The notes under the pieces are model-generated. The model ran no database searches. It saw only the letters and a program-made list of their open reading frames with translations, and was not told where the DNA came from. 64,000 bases of DNA from contig NZ_CAKKMS010000001.1 of the NCBI RefSeq assembly GCF_918698245.1, positions 1 to 64,000 on the forward strand, in the 5' to 3' direction. The DNA comes from Pedobacter sp. Bi126. GTDB taxonomy: Bacteria; Bacteroidota; Bacteroidia; Sphingobacteriales; Sphingobacteriaceae. Positions 7,586 to 16,204 of this stretch are shown here, in pieces. Both the position numbers and the translations under genes were made by a program. Within the stretch, counting starts at the first letter, position 1, and each line of letters opens with the position of its first letter.

Positions 7586-9427
7586 TTATTTATTTTTTAA
7601 CTCATTTAAAATAGCTTTATCTAAACTGGTTAATGTATGCTGTGTAGGTTTAAGCAGTTCGAAAACTACAATTTCATTCTTTCCTTTTTTTAACCATTCT
7701 GCTGGCAAATAAATGGTTTGTTGAGGTCCAATGCCCCAATATTTCCCCAAATTATGTCCGTTAACCCAAACCACGCCTTTGCCCCATTTGCGCATATCTA
7801 AATAAGTATCGGCAACTTTGGTTAAATTAAAGGATGCCGATTTAAGGGCCGCCGCAGATTGGCTATTTACTTTAGGCTGTGTTTTTTGGGCATCTATTTT
7901 ATCAAACGGCAGTGGGTACATTTTCCACGATTTAATCTCAGTACCGTTGAACGTTACGCTCTTGGTTATCCCCTTATTATTTTTAAGCAGGTAAGGACCA
8001 AAATTAATTCTACCCATGTTTTCTACTAAAATATCCAGTTGTACATTGCCGGCAGGAAGATTAACTATTAAACTATCTTGGTAAAGCCTTCTATCTAAAA
8101 CACCAACAAGTTTTTTATTGATATATACCAGGCCATAATCGCGCAACTCGCTGATTTTAATTACGCCTTTGCGTCCACCTTTGATTGTGCTGCTGTACAA
8201 TACAAAACCATAAGGTTGGTTAAGGGCTTCGAAGGTTAATGGTTTTTCACTTAATTGAGGCTTGCCAACCAGGTTGAAGATGTCTGTTGATTTGGTAAAA
8301 GTAATTACAGGCAATGCAGCTGCCGGCTTGGCAGCAGGTACAACAGGAAGCTTTTGGTTTGCAGGCAAATTCTTTTTAATCGCTTCGCGGAAAAGCATAA
8401 ATTTTGGTGTCGCATTACCTGCCTCATCTAAAGGTGCATCATAATCATAACTACTAATCTGCGGTTCGTAAGCTGTAGAATCGTTATAATTTGCCCCATT
8501 CATAAAACCTCTGGTTGTACCGCCATGAAACATATACATGTTAATGGAAATCCCTCCTTTAAGTACAGTATCTAATTTATTGGCATACGTTTTTGGGTCT
8601 ACCTGATGATGTTTTGTACCCCACCAATCAAACCAGGCCGGATACCATTCTGGTACAAAGTAAGGTCCGGTACCATTGTTATATTTATTGATCAATGTTC
8701 TGATCTGCGCAGGATTATCGATGCCGTTTACACCTGGAAGCAGACCCGCTAAATGACCACCTTCTAATGCAGGAACAGGATCGCAGGTAGAAAGTACGCC
8801 GTCAAAACCGGCATCTTTAAAGAGCTGAGTATTGATCTTCAGGTATTCCTTGTCATTTCCATAAGAACCATACTCGTTTTCTACCTGTACCATTAAGATG
8901 TTGCCACCATGGTTAATCTGCAATGGCGCTAACCGTTTACCAATCTCTGTAAGGTATTCTTTATATTCTTTTAAATATTGTGCTTCTTTACTCCTTACCT
9001 GTAAACCTTTAATGTTCTGCAACCAAAATGGATAACCGCCAAATTCCCATTCGGCACATACATATGGACTAGGACGAAGCAATACCCATAATCCTTCTTC
9101 TTTTGCAATGCGCACAAATTCGGCAATATCATTATTGCCCAAGAAATCGAATTTATCTTTTTGAGGCTCATGTACATTCCAAAATACATAAGTGCCAATG
9201 GTATTTAAGCCCATCGCTTTAGCCATTTTCATTCTATCGCGCCAGGCTTCTCTTGGTATGCGGGGGTAATGCATTTCGCCGGATATTATTTGAAAAGGCT
9301 TATTATCAAGCAGAAAAACAGAGTCTGCAAGTTTAAAAGTGTGCTGAGCCTGTGCAAAAGCACCTAAGCTGGCAAAACAAGTAATTAAAATTACCTTAAA
9401 AATGGTGTATTTGAAGGTATGTTTCAT
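7586..9427 (-). CDS. GH35 beta-galactosidase, secreted
   Basis: The 613-aa protein has a signal peptide (about 1-26, ending AFAQ) and an N-terminal TIM barrel. GH35 signatures are clear: SGEMHYPRIPREAWRDRM at about 49-66, the acid/base motif VENEYGSYG (Glu185) and the nucleophile motif VPEWYPAWFDWWG (Glu260). C-terminal beta domains carry the typical GVVWVNGHNLGKYW (about 550-565). The length suits bacterial GH35 enzymes, which remove terminal beta-linked galactose from oligosaccharides, here probably in the periplasm. It lies in the PUL operon between GH30 (137 bp upstream) and GH5. Residue numbers were counted by eye. Confidence 0.93.
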   Translation of the reverse strand: MKHTFKYTIFKVILITCFASLGAFAQAQHTFKLADSVFLLDNKPFQIISGEMHYPRIPREAWRDRMKMAKAMGLNTIGTYVFWNVHEPQKDKFDFLGNNDIAEFVRIAKEEGLWVLLRPSPYVCAEWEFGGYPFWLQNIKGLQVRSKEAQYLKEYKEYLTEIGKRLAPLQINHGGNILMVQVENEYGSYGNDKEYLKINTQLFKDAGFDGVLSTCDPVPALEGGHLAGLLPGVNGIDNPAQIRTLINKYNNGTGPYFVPEWYPAWFDWWGTKHHQVDPKTYANKLDTVLKGGISINMYMFHGGTTRGFMNGANYNDSTAYEPQISSYDYDAPLDEAGNATPKFMLFREAIKKNLPANQKLPVVPAAKPAAALPVITFTKSTDIFNLVGKPQLSEKPLTFEALNQPYGFVLYSSTIKGGRKGVIKISELRDYGLVYINKKLVGVLDRRLYQDSLIVNLPAGNVQLDILVENMGRINFGPYLLKNNKGITKSVTFNGTEIKSWKMYPLPFDKIDAQKTQPKVNSQSAAALKSASFNLTKVADTYLDMRKWGKGVVWVNGHNLGKYWGIGPQQTIYLPAEWLKKGKNEIVVFELLKPTQHTLTSLDKAILNELKNK

Positions 9428-9564
9428 GAAGATGTGTATTTATGTTTTATAAAATTATATGCACAGTTTTCCTTTCCCTACATAGATAAGGTGCTTTGTT
9501 CCAGAGAACAAAATTGGAAAAGGATTAAATTTTTGGATATTCAAGCATCCCCAAACTGGGTTTA

Positions 9565-11079
9565 CTAACTTACTATTGTGGTAATAGATTTAGCCGGAAC
9601 CCTAATACCCTGGTTACTTTTATATTGCTTATATGGTGATAAATTATATGCTGCAGATGTAACATAGGTTTGCACCACATTTGGTTTACTTCCTTTTATT
9701 TCCAGATCCAGGTTGATATCTTGCTCACTAGTATTAACGGCTACAGTAACCAGATTGCTATTATCCAGATATGCTGATATGTAAATCTGGTTTTCTTTTC
9801 CGTTTATTATACTAACCCCAACACGTTTACTACCTTCTTTGATAAAACGGCTATAATTGCCTAAAGCCCATAACATTTTACTATCGTACACCCTTCCGTC
9901 TGTTTTATTTTTATCGATATATACCAGCCCATCTTTATAATCACCAGTCGATACGGCTAACCACCACTGCCATGATGTAGCATTTGATAAAACGAGGTCA
10001 TGGTGGATCAACTTCGCAATAAAAAGGGCTGTTACCATGCCCAAATCACGCCCTTCGCCTTTAAGCACATCGTCACCCAGCACACAATATTCAGACATCC
10101 AATACCTTAAACCTTTTATCTGGGCTACTGCTTCAGCTGTTTTTTTTCGGGTATTTATAAGTTTTTGTTCAGGACTTGTGGTAAAATAGCTATGACCAGA
10201 AATAGATTGATCAATATTGGATAAGTTGCCGACATAATTCGGAGATGAAGGATTAAAGAACTGATAGACCTGATTTCCCTTTGCCGTGTTTCCATTATCG
10301 TATAAATAATCGAGCTGGCCGGCCTCTCCTATCTGTATTTTGGTTTTGATCTGATTTTTCGCGAATGCATCATTTACGCCTTTATAAAGCTGAGCAAGTT
10401 CAGTATTGTTATAGGGACAACCTTCCTGATTGTGCTCATTCCATTTCCACTGTGGCTCATTTGCCGGACTAAGGTAATCCAATTCGATTCCTGTAGTTTT
10501 TTTCAGCCCTTTAATTGTGGCTACCATATCGGCTGAAAAATCGGGAAGTTTATCAAAATTCAGGTTGCAGTTACCATCGCTAGAATAAGCTTTACCGTTT
10601 TTGGTAAAAAGCACATGCGGACTGTTTACAAAGCCGATAAACTGTTTTACGCCACGGGTTTTAGCGGCCTTTAAAAACCAGGTTTGCCCTGGCATCGCAT
10701 TCCAATCATAACTACCATCGGGTTGCAGAAAAGCGTATTGGCGACGCCATTCGTCGCCAATATCGCTTGCCTTACCTTGGGCGGCACTGCCGCCACCAAT
10801 ACTGAAACGCCACATATTAAGGCCAATACCCAGGGGCTGACCCGTTTTTGTAATTTGGGTACTAAAAAGCAAATCGGCCATCTTATCCTTTTTCTCTGCA
10901 GGCCATAATCCAGCAAATTGACAAGTCCAGGCATCAGATGCCCCGAAACCTTCTATTGTTTGAAATTGAACCAATGGGTCAATTTCAATCTTTACAGTTT
11001 GCTGGGCCGCAGCACTACCAGAGCAAAACAAGGAAATGCTAGTAAGAAAGTAGCCGATTTGTTTATAATACTTTATCAT
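9565..11079 (-). CDS. GH30-family glycoside hydrolase, secreted
   Basis: The 504-aa protein has a signal peptide (about 1-25, ending AAAQ), a (beta/alpha)8 barrel and a C-terminal beta domain. GH30/clan A features are the start FQTIEGFGASDAW, acid/base motif LSPANEPQWKW (Glu208) and nucleophile motif YWMSEYCVLG (Glu330). GH30 includes beta-1,6-glucanases, glucosylceramidase-like enzymes, xylanases and endo-beta-1,6-galactanases. The subfamily cannot be fixed by eye, but the company of GH35 makes a galactan-type substrate worth testing. It starts 19 bp after SusD and is probably co-transcribed with it. If it is surface-located it would be the backbone- or side-chain-cutting enzyme of the locus. 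Confidence 0.88.
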   Translation of the reverse strand: MIKYYKQIGYFLTSISLFCSGSAAAQQTVKIEIDPLVQFQTIEGFGASDAWTCQFAGLWPAEKKDKMADLLFSTQITKTGQPLGIGLNMWRFSIGGGSAAQGKASDIGDEWRRQYAFLQPDGSYDWNAMPGQTWFLKAAKTRGVKQFIGFVNSPHVLFTKNGKAYSSDGNCNLNFDKLPDFSADMVATIKGLKKTTGIELDYLSPANEPQWKWNEHNQEGCPYNNTELAQLYKGVNDAFAKNQIKTKIQIGEAGQLDYLYDNGNTAKGNQVYQFFNPSSPNYVGNLSNIDQSISGHSYFTTSPEQKLINTRKKTAEAVAQIKGLRYWMSEYCVLGDDVLKGEGRDLGMVTALFIAKLIHHDLVLSNATSWQWWLAVSTGDYKDGLVYIDKNKTDGRVYDSKMLWALGNYSRFIKEGSKRVGVSIINGKENQIYISAYLDNSNLVTVAVNTSEQDINLDLEIKGSKPNVVQTYVTSAAYNLSPYKQYKSNQGIRVPAKSITTIVS

Positions 11080-11098
11080 TGATGGTTAAGTTGTCTTA

Positions 11099-12799
11099 TT
11101 AATAACCAGGGTTTTGCTGCAATTTACCGCCTGAAGCTAAAATTTCGGCCCTAGGTATTGGTAACCAATAATGTTTGGTTTCAAACTTACGCCCGTCTAA
11201 AGCAACTTTAGGTGTATAAGTAAATGTAGTACCCGTTTTGGTAATAATCATTCCAGCAGCAGGTTTGTTTTCGGTTACATCGGCAATTTTCCATCTTCTT
11301 ACATCATAAAAACGATGTTCTTCGAAAGCAAGCTCTACCCTACGCTCATAACGAACCGCATCGCGCATTTGTGTTTGGGTAAGCCCAACGGCCAATTCAG
11401 GCATATTCACTCCTGGTCTTGCCCTTACCATATTAATAGCTTGCCTTGCCGACATTGTTGATCCGGAAGGAACAGCATCAGGGCCATAAGCTTCGTTTGC
11501 AGCTTCTGCATAATTAAGCAAAATTTCTGCATATCTAAAATAAATCCAAGGCTGAAACCCTGCATTACCCCAAGGGTTTTGCAATGGATAAGCATCATTC
11601 ATAAATTTTTTAAGGTAATAACCAGTTTTGGTTGTATTCCAGTTATCATTTCCATCTTTACTATCTTTTCCTCCCGGAATAAAGGTTTCTACATTACGCT
11701 CGCGATATGCTGCACCATTGTATAAAATAGTGGCTGCAAAACGAGGATCACGACCTTTGTATGGTTCGTTGTTATCGTAACCAGATGTAGGATCGGTAAT
11801 GGCTTTACCGTTGGCCATTTCGTAATCATCTACCAGGTTTTGCAAAGGCGTATTACCAGCCCAGCCGCCATAACCGTTTGGTCCGTTGGCAATTTCTAAA
11901 TGGGTATGGTTCGCATTTTTTGTAAACAACCTCGCGAAAATAATTTCATTGCTTTGGTCAGTTAAGAATAAATTTCCATAACCGCCCGTGTAAATTCCAT
12001 ATTTATTTAGCGAAATAACTGCCTGCGCTGCCGTAACAGCTGCCTGCCAGGTACCAGCATTATACAACGGACTAGCAGCATATAAAAGTAAGCGGGATTT
12101 TAGCGCAAGTGCAGCGCCTTTTGTTGCCCTTCCTACCATCCAACTACTGCTATTATCCAAAGGTAAATCTGCTGCAGCCTGGTCTAGCTGTGCCGTTACA
12201 TAATCTATAGATTCTTTAATTGAGGCCCGTTGAAACAATGCCGGATCCTGTAAATTGTCGGTCAGGTTCGTTACCTTATCGCCCATTAAAACGACACCAC
12301 CATAATTCCGGATCAGATCCTGATAACGGAAAGCCCTGACAAATTTAAGTTCGGCCGCAAGCTGTTTTTTATGTACCGCACTCATGCCAATTTTACCAAG
12401 TACCTCCAGACCGTAATTACATTCTCTGATGCTTTTGTAGCTCCTGCCCCAATATACACCCGCACTGCCTAAATTTTCAGGTGCCAGCTGTCCTCTTTGG
12501 ATCAACCAGGTGGCATCATCATTATTATAAATAGATTCATCCGTAAATGAGCTCCACATGCTATATTCAAAACCTCTGCCGAAACCCGGTGAAGAACCGT
12601 CGCCCTCCTTATCCTGCAATCTACTGGCGATATAACGGTTGGTTACATAGGCTTCAAAAACAGCCGTATCGGTTTCTATTGAAGCTGTAGAGATCCGATC
12701 TGTTGGTTCTACATTTAAAAAATCTTTTTTACAGCCTGCAATACCCGTTGAGATAAGAGACAGGCCTAAAAGTGATATATATATTGATTTGTTCTTCAT
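11099..12799 (-). CDS. SusD/RagB-family outer-membrane glycan-binding lipoprotein
   Basis: This 566-aa lipoprotein (lipobox IAGC, Cys23) has the SusD N-terminal motif CKKDFLNVEPTDRIS and the C-terminal signature of the family: IYFRYAEILLNYAEAANEAYG, then RYERRVELAFEEHRFYDVRRWK and a final LQQNPGY. The TPR-like helices bind the glycan at the cell surface and close the SusC barrel. It starts 5 bp after the SusC stop, the standard SusC-SusD arrangement, so the two form one transport complex for the PUL's oligosaccharide. Confidence 0.95.
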   Translation of the reverse strand: MKNKSIYISLLGLSLISTGIAGCKKDFLNVEPTDRISTASIETDTAVFEAYVTNRYIASRLQDKEGDGSSPGFGRGFEYSMWSSFTDESIYNNDDATWLIQRGQLAPENLGSAGVYWGRSYKSIRECNYGLEVLGKIGMSAVHKKQLAAELKFVRAFRYQDLIRNYGGVVLMGDKVTNLTDNLQDPALFQRASIKESIDYVTAQLDQAAADLPLDNSSSWMVGRATKGAALALKSRLLLYAASPLYNAGTWQAAVTAAQAVISLNKYGIYTGGYGNLFLTDQSNEIIFARLFTKNANHTHLEIANGPNGYGGWAGNTPLQNLVDDYEMANGKAITDPTSGYDNNEPYKGRDPRFAATILYNGAAYRERNVETFIPGGKDSKDGNDNWNTTKTGYYLKKFMNDAYPLQNPWGNAGFQPWIYFRYAEILLNYAEAANEAYGPDAVPSGSTMSARQAINMVRARPGVNMPELAVGLTQTQMRDAVRYERRVELAFEEHRFYDVRRWKIADVTENKPAAGMIITKTGTTFTYTPKVALDGRKFETKHYWLPIPRAEILASGGKLQQNPGY

Positions 12800-12804
12800 G
12801 ATGT

Positions 12805-15800
12805 TTAAAATTTAATGTTGGCGCCCAAATTAATAATGCGTTGCTGTGGATAAAACTGTCCACTACCACTGGTTCCTTCAGGATCGTAATCTTTTACTTT
12901 AGAAATGGTGAACAAGTTAAATGCACTCGCATAAAGCCTTAATCCCGAAACATTGATCCGATTTAAGAAACTGGCCTTAATGTTATAGGCAATTTCTACA
13001 TTTTTAAGCCTTAAGAATGAGGCATCATTTAACCAAAAAGTATTGTTAAACTGCCCACCGCTAATGGCATTCGAAGCACGGTCAGTTACCCTTGGGTAAG
13101 TTCCGTTCGGATTAGATGCACTAAATCTGTTATCGGCCCAACTGCTGTAAAAGTTACCGATACTACCAGATTCTGGCAAAACATATTGGCTTACCTGTGT
13201 TTGTCCAGCCAACACCATCGATACATCAAAGTTTTTATAAGAAGCGCCAAGCGTAAAACCATAAGTAATCTGAGGGATATTACTATATGGCGTTCTGGTT
13301 TGGTCATCGGCCGTTATTTTGCCATCATTATTATAATCGAGGTATTTAAGATCGCCTATTTTAGCGCCACTTACATGTGGGTAAGCATCTAACTCTTGTT
13401 GAGTTCTGAATATGCCAATGCTATTGTAAAGTAGATTAGCATTTAATGGTCTGCCGGTTTGGCGTTGATAATCTAGTGTACCGCTGGCTTCATCAATAAA
13501 AATTACCTTGCTTTTTGCGTAAGTGATATTGCCTGATGCATTCCATTTAAAGTTTTCGCCATTATGGTTATAACCTAAAGTAGCTTCAAAACCAGTATTA
13601 TTAACTTTACCAATATTTTCTGAAGGTACCAGCGGGTCAGAACCGAAAGGGTTTACAATTCCTGAAGAACCTGGCAATGATGCATTACGGGTGGCCAAGA
13701 TATCAGATCTTTTTTGTTGAAAATAGATGGCTTCGATACTGAAGTTTTTAAATATAACGGCATTGAAACCGATATCGAGTTTTTTGGCTACTTCCCAGGT
13801 AATATTCGGGTTTGCAAGTTTAACTAAATTTACACCCGGCTGTATGGTTGATGATGTTGCACCCGGGCTTTGGGCTACAAATCCATTTCCAACAAGAACA
13901 TAATTATCGAAGTACTGGAAACCATTTACGTTATCGTTACCAAGTGCTCCGTATGAAGCACGGATTTTTAAATTATCAACAAATTTAACGTTTTCATTAA
14001 ACCACTTTTCTCTTGAGATTACCCACCCTGCAGAAACTGAAGGAAAATAACCATACTGTTTACCCTGAGGAAAAATTGATGATCCATCTACGCGCAACTG
14101 CCCTTCAAAAAGGTATTTATCATCGTAACTGTAAGCCAAACGACTAATAATACTTCGGCGGTTATAATTTGTGCTATAGCCTGAGTTTAAGAAATCCGTA
14201 GCGGCAGTACCTCCCTGAGAAAGTTCAGGCAAAGAAGTAGAAAGGAAATTAAAACGTTGTGCATCGAAATATTCTAAATGATTTTCGCTTTGTTCGTAAC
14301 CCACAAAAGCATTAATATCATGCAGGTTAAACTTACGTGCATAATTTAGTTTGATATTTGTGGTAAGCAACGATTCATTTTTATGGCTTTCGGTCAAGGT
14401 AGCTTTTTGGTTATTGCCACCAACAATTACACTATTATAGTTTTTAGATGAAGGATCGTATTGGTAGAGTAGATATGGTTTGCTGAAGCTTTTGGTAAAT
14501 ACGTTGGATTTATCAGCAGAGAAGAAACCATCAACAGAAAGCCCCTTTACTCCAGGAATAATAAAACTTGCCCTTAAAATACCATTTAAAACCTGCGTTG
14601 GCGATTTATTTGTTCCGCCTATATCTGTAACCTGTACGGCTGGATTTGCATTTTCGATACCGGTTGTTGGTAAACCATTTGGATAATAAGCCGACACAAT
14701 AGGTTTTGCCCTATAAATGGATCTGAAAACATCGCCAGCCCCTACCTGAGGAAACAGACGGTTTTCTTGTCTGCCTGATACCGATAAGCCAACTTTAAGG
14801 TATTTAGAAACGTTGGCATCTATATTTGTGCGGAAATTATACTGATTGTATTTGGTTACCCCATTTTTATACAAACCATCTTGAGAAACAGTACCTAACG
14901 ACATGTAGTATTTTACATCCTCGCTGCCCCCGTTAATAGAAAGACTGTGTTGGCTTTGCAGCGCAGTTTTTTCTAAGGCTTGGTCAATCCAATCAGTATT
15001 GGGATATAACAATGGGTCGGAGCCATTGCGAAATTTCTCAATCTGATCTGCAGTGTACGACTGATTAAGGCCGCCTGCGGGATTTGAATCGAAACTAATT
15101 TCATTCATAATCTGTGCATAGGTTGTCGCATCAGCCATTTTAGGTAATCTTGTTGGCGAGCTAAACCCCTGGTTAAAACTATAATTGATAGTAGGTTTAC
15201 CTGTTTTTCCCCTTTTCGTAGTCACTAAAATTACACCGTTGGCTGCCCTGTTACCATAAATAGCGGCAGAGGCATCTTTTAATACCGAAACGCTTTCAAT
15301 ATCATTTGGATCTAGGCGTTCCAGACCACCAATTTGTCCGGGTATTCCATCTACAACAACTAATACACTGTTGCTCCCGGTTGTAGCCAAACCCCTGATG
15401 GTGATGTTTGAGCCATCAAAACCCGGCTCACCGCTCCTATTGTTAATTACCACCCCAGAAAACCGGCCGGCTAATGAATTGGATAAATTCGGTTGCGGAC
15501 TCTTAACCAGGTCGGCTCCTTTTACCTGCGAGATTGAACCGGTTAATGTTGCTTTTTTCTGTGTTCCATACCCAACAACCACTAATTCATTTAGCGTTTT
15601 GGTATCGGCACTAAGCTGAACATTAATGGTTGTTCTATCACCAACCGCTTGCTCCTGGTTGGTATAGCCTACAAATGAAAAAATAAGTATGTCAGTTTTA
15701 GCCGAAACATTGATGCTGTATTTACCATTCACATCTGTTTGCACTGCTTTTTCTGTTCCCTTAATTTTAATCGCTACACCTGGAAATGTAGCGCCAGTTT

Positions 15801-15972
15801 CGTTTGTTACCGTACCTGTTATCACAATTTCTTTAAGCTGACTCTTTATCCCTGTTTTATCAGAAACTAAAGATGCCATTGCCGGTAAACTGATGGATAC
15901 GATAAATAGAAATGCCAGTGTTTTAATTGTAAAGAATTTTGGCAAAAATCCTTTCAGAACTTTTCTTCTCAT
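12805..15972 (-). CDS. SusC/RagA-family TonB-dependent transporter (PUL)
   Basis: I chose ATG at 15972 (MRRKVLKGF) over an in-frame TTG four codons upstream, giving 1055 aa. A signal peptide is followed by a carboxypeptidase-regulatory-like domain (about 45-130, EIVITGTVTNETGATFPGV), a TonB-type motif leading to VVVGYGTQKKATLTGSIS, the plug (GLATTGSNSVLVVVDG, VSVLKDASAAIYGNRAANG) and a 22-strand barrel ending LGANIKF. There is no N-terminal STN domain, so it is not built for sigma/FecR signalling, unlike the second SusC in this window. It imports the oligosaccharide bound by SusD. The upstream intergenic region holds two direct repeats that may be the regulator's binding site. Confidence 0.95.
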   Translation of the reverse strand: MRRKVLKGFLPKFFTIKTLAFLFIVSISLPAMASLVSDKTGIKSQLKEIVITGTVTNETGATFPGVAIKIKGTEKAVQTDVNGKYSINVSAKTDILIFSFVGYTNQEQAVGDRTTINVQLSADTKTLNELVVVGYGTQKKATLTGSISQVKGADLVKSPQPNLSNSLAGRFSGVVINNRSGEPGFDGSNITIRGLATTGSNSVLVVVDGIPGQIGGLERLDPNDIESVSVLKDASAAIYGNRAANGVILVTTKRGKTGKPTINYSFNQGFSSPTRLPKMADATTYAQIMNEISFDSNPAGGLNQSYTADQIEKFRNGSDPLLYPNTDWIDQALEKTALQSQHSLSINGGSEDVKYYMSLGTVSQDGLYKNGVTKYNQYNFRTNIDANVSKYLKVGLSVSGRQENRLFPQVGAGDVFRSIYRAKPIVSAYYPNGLPTTGIENANPAVQVTDIGGTNKSPTQVLNGILRASFIIPGVKGLSVDGFFSADKSNVFTKSFSKPYLLYQYDPSSKNYNSVIVGGNNQKATLTESHKNESLLTTNIKLNYARKFNLHDINAFVGYEQSENHLEYFDAQRFNFLSTSLPELSQGGTAATDFLNSGYSTNYNRRSIISRLAYSYDDKYLFEGQLRVDGSSIFPQGKQYGYFPSVSAGWVISREKWFNENVKFVDNLKIRASYGALGNDNVNGFQYFDNYVLVGNGFVAQSPGATSSTIQPGVNLVKLANPNITWEVAKKLDIGFNAVIFKNFSIEAIYFQQKRSDILATRNASLPGSSGIVNPFGSDPLVPSENIGKVNNTGFEATLGYNHNGENFKWNASGNITYAKSKVIFIDEASGTLDYQRQTGRPLNANLLYNSIGIFRTQQELDAYPHVSGAKIGDLKYLDYNNDGKITADDQTRTPYSNIPQITYGFTLGASYKNFDVSMVLAGQTQVSQYVLPESGSIGNFYSSWADNRFSASNPNGTYPRVTDRASNAISGGQFNNTFWLNDASFLRLKNVEIAYNIKASFLNRINVSGLRLYASAFNLFTISKVKDYDPEGTSGSGQFYPQQRIINLGANIKF

Positions 15973-16102
15973 ATTGGTTTGCAAGTTTAATATTTGGTTA
16001 GCAGATCAATTTTATAACCTACCCAACAGAACCCTCTGTCGGAATTGCGATTATAGCACTGCTTTATTAGAAGGCTAAATTAGCGCCAACAAACAACTCC
16101 TA

Positions 16103-16133
16103 AGGGGTACAAACAGTCCAAATTAGAGGGGTA
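16103..16133. promoter_or_regulatory. Candidate HTCS operator: two direct repeats
   Basis: AGGGGTA occurs at 16103-16109 and again at 16127-16133, each followed by an A/C-rich run (ACAAACA and AACAAAC). The 24-bp period puts both copies on nearly the same DNA face, as expected for an AraC-type dimer. The site lies 130-160 bp upstream of the SusC start, in the gap after the HTCS gene. This is inference from position and symmetry. Confidence 0.35.
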
Positions 16134-16142
16134 AACAAACCG

Positions 16143-16170
16143 AAAAAGCCCTAAAACAATGCTTTGAGGC
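16143..16170 (-). terminator. Likely terminator after the HTCS gene
   Basis: On the minus strand GCCTCAAAGC-ATT-GTTTTAGGGC forms an imperfect stem followed by TTTTT, about 35 bp past the HTCS stop. It would separate the regulator transcript from the SusC operon. Confidence 0.5.
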
Positions 16171-16204
16171 CGATTATTAAAAATAACAGATGAATGGCTA
16201 CTTG

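Noticed and set aside
12805..15984. TTG start for the first SusC
   Set aside because: ATG four codons downstream gives a normal signal peptide; the TTG adds nothing conserved.
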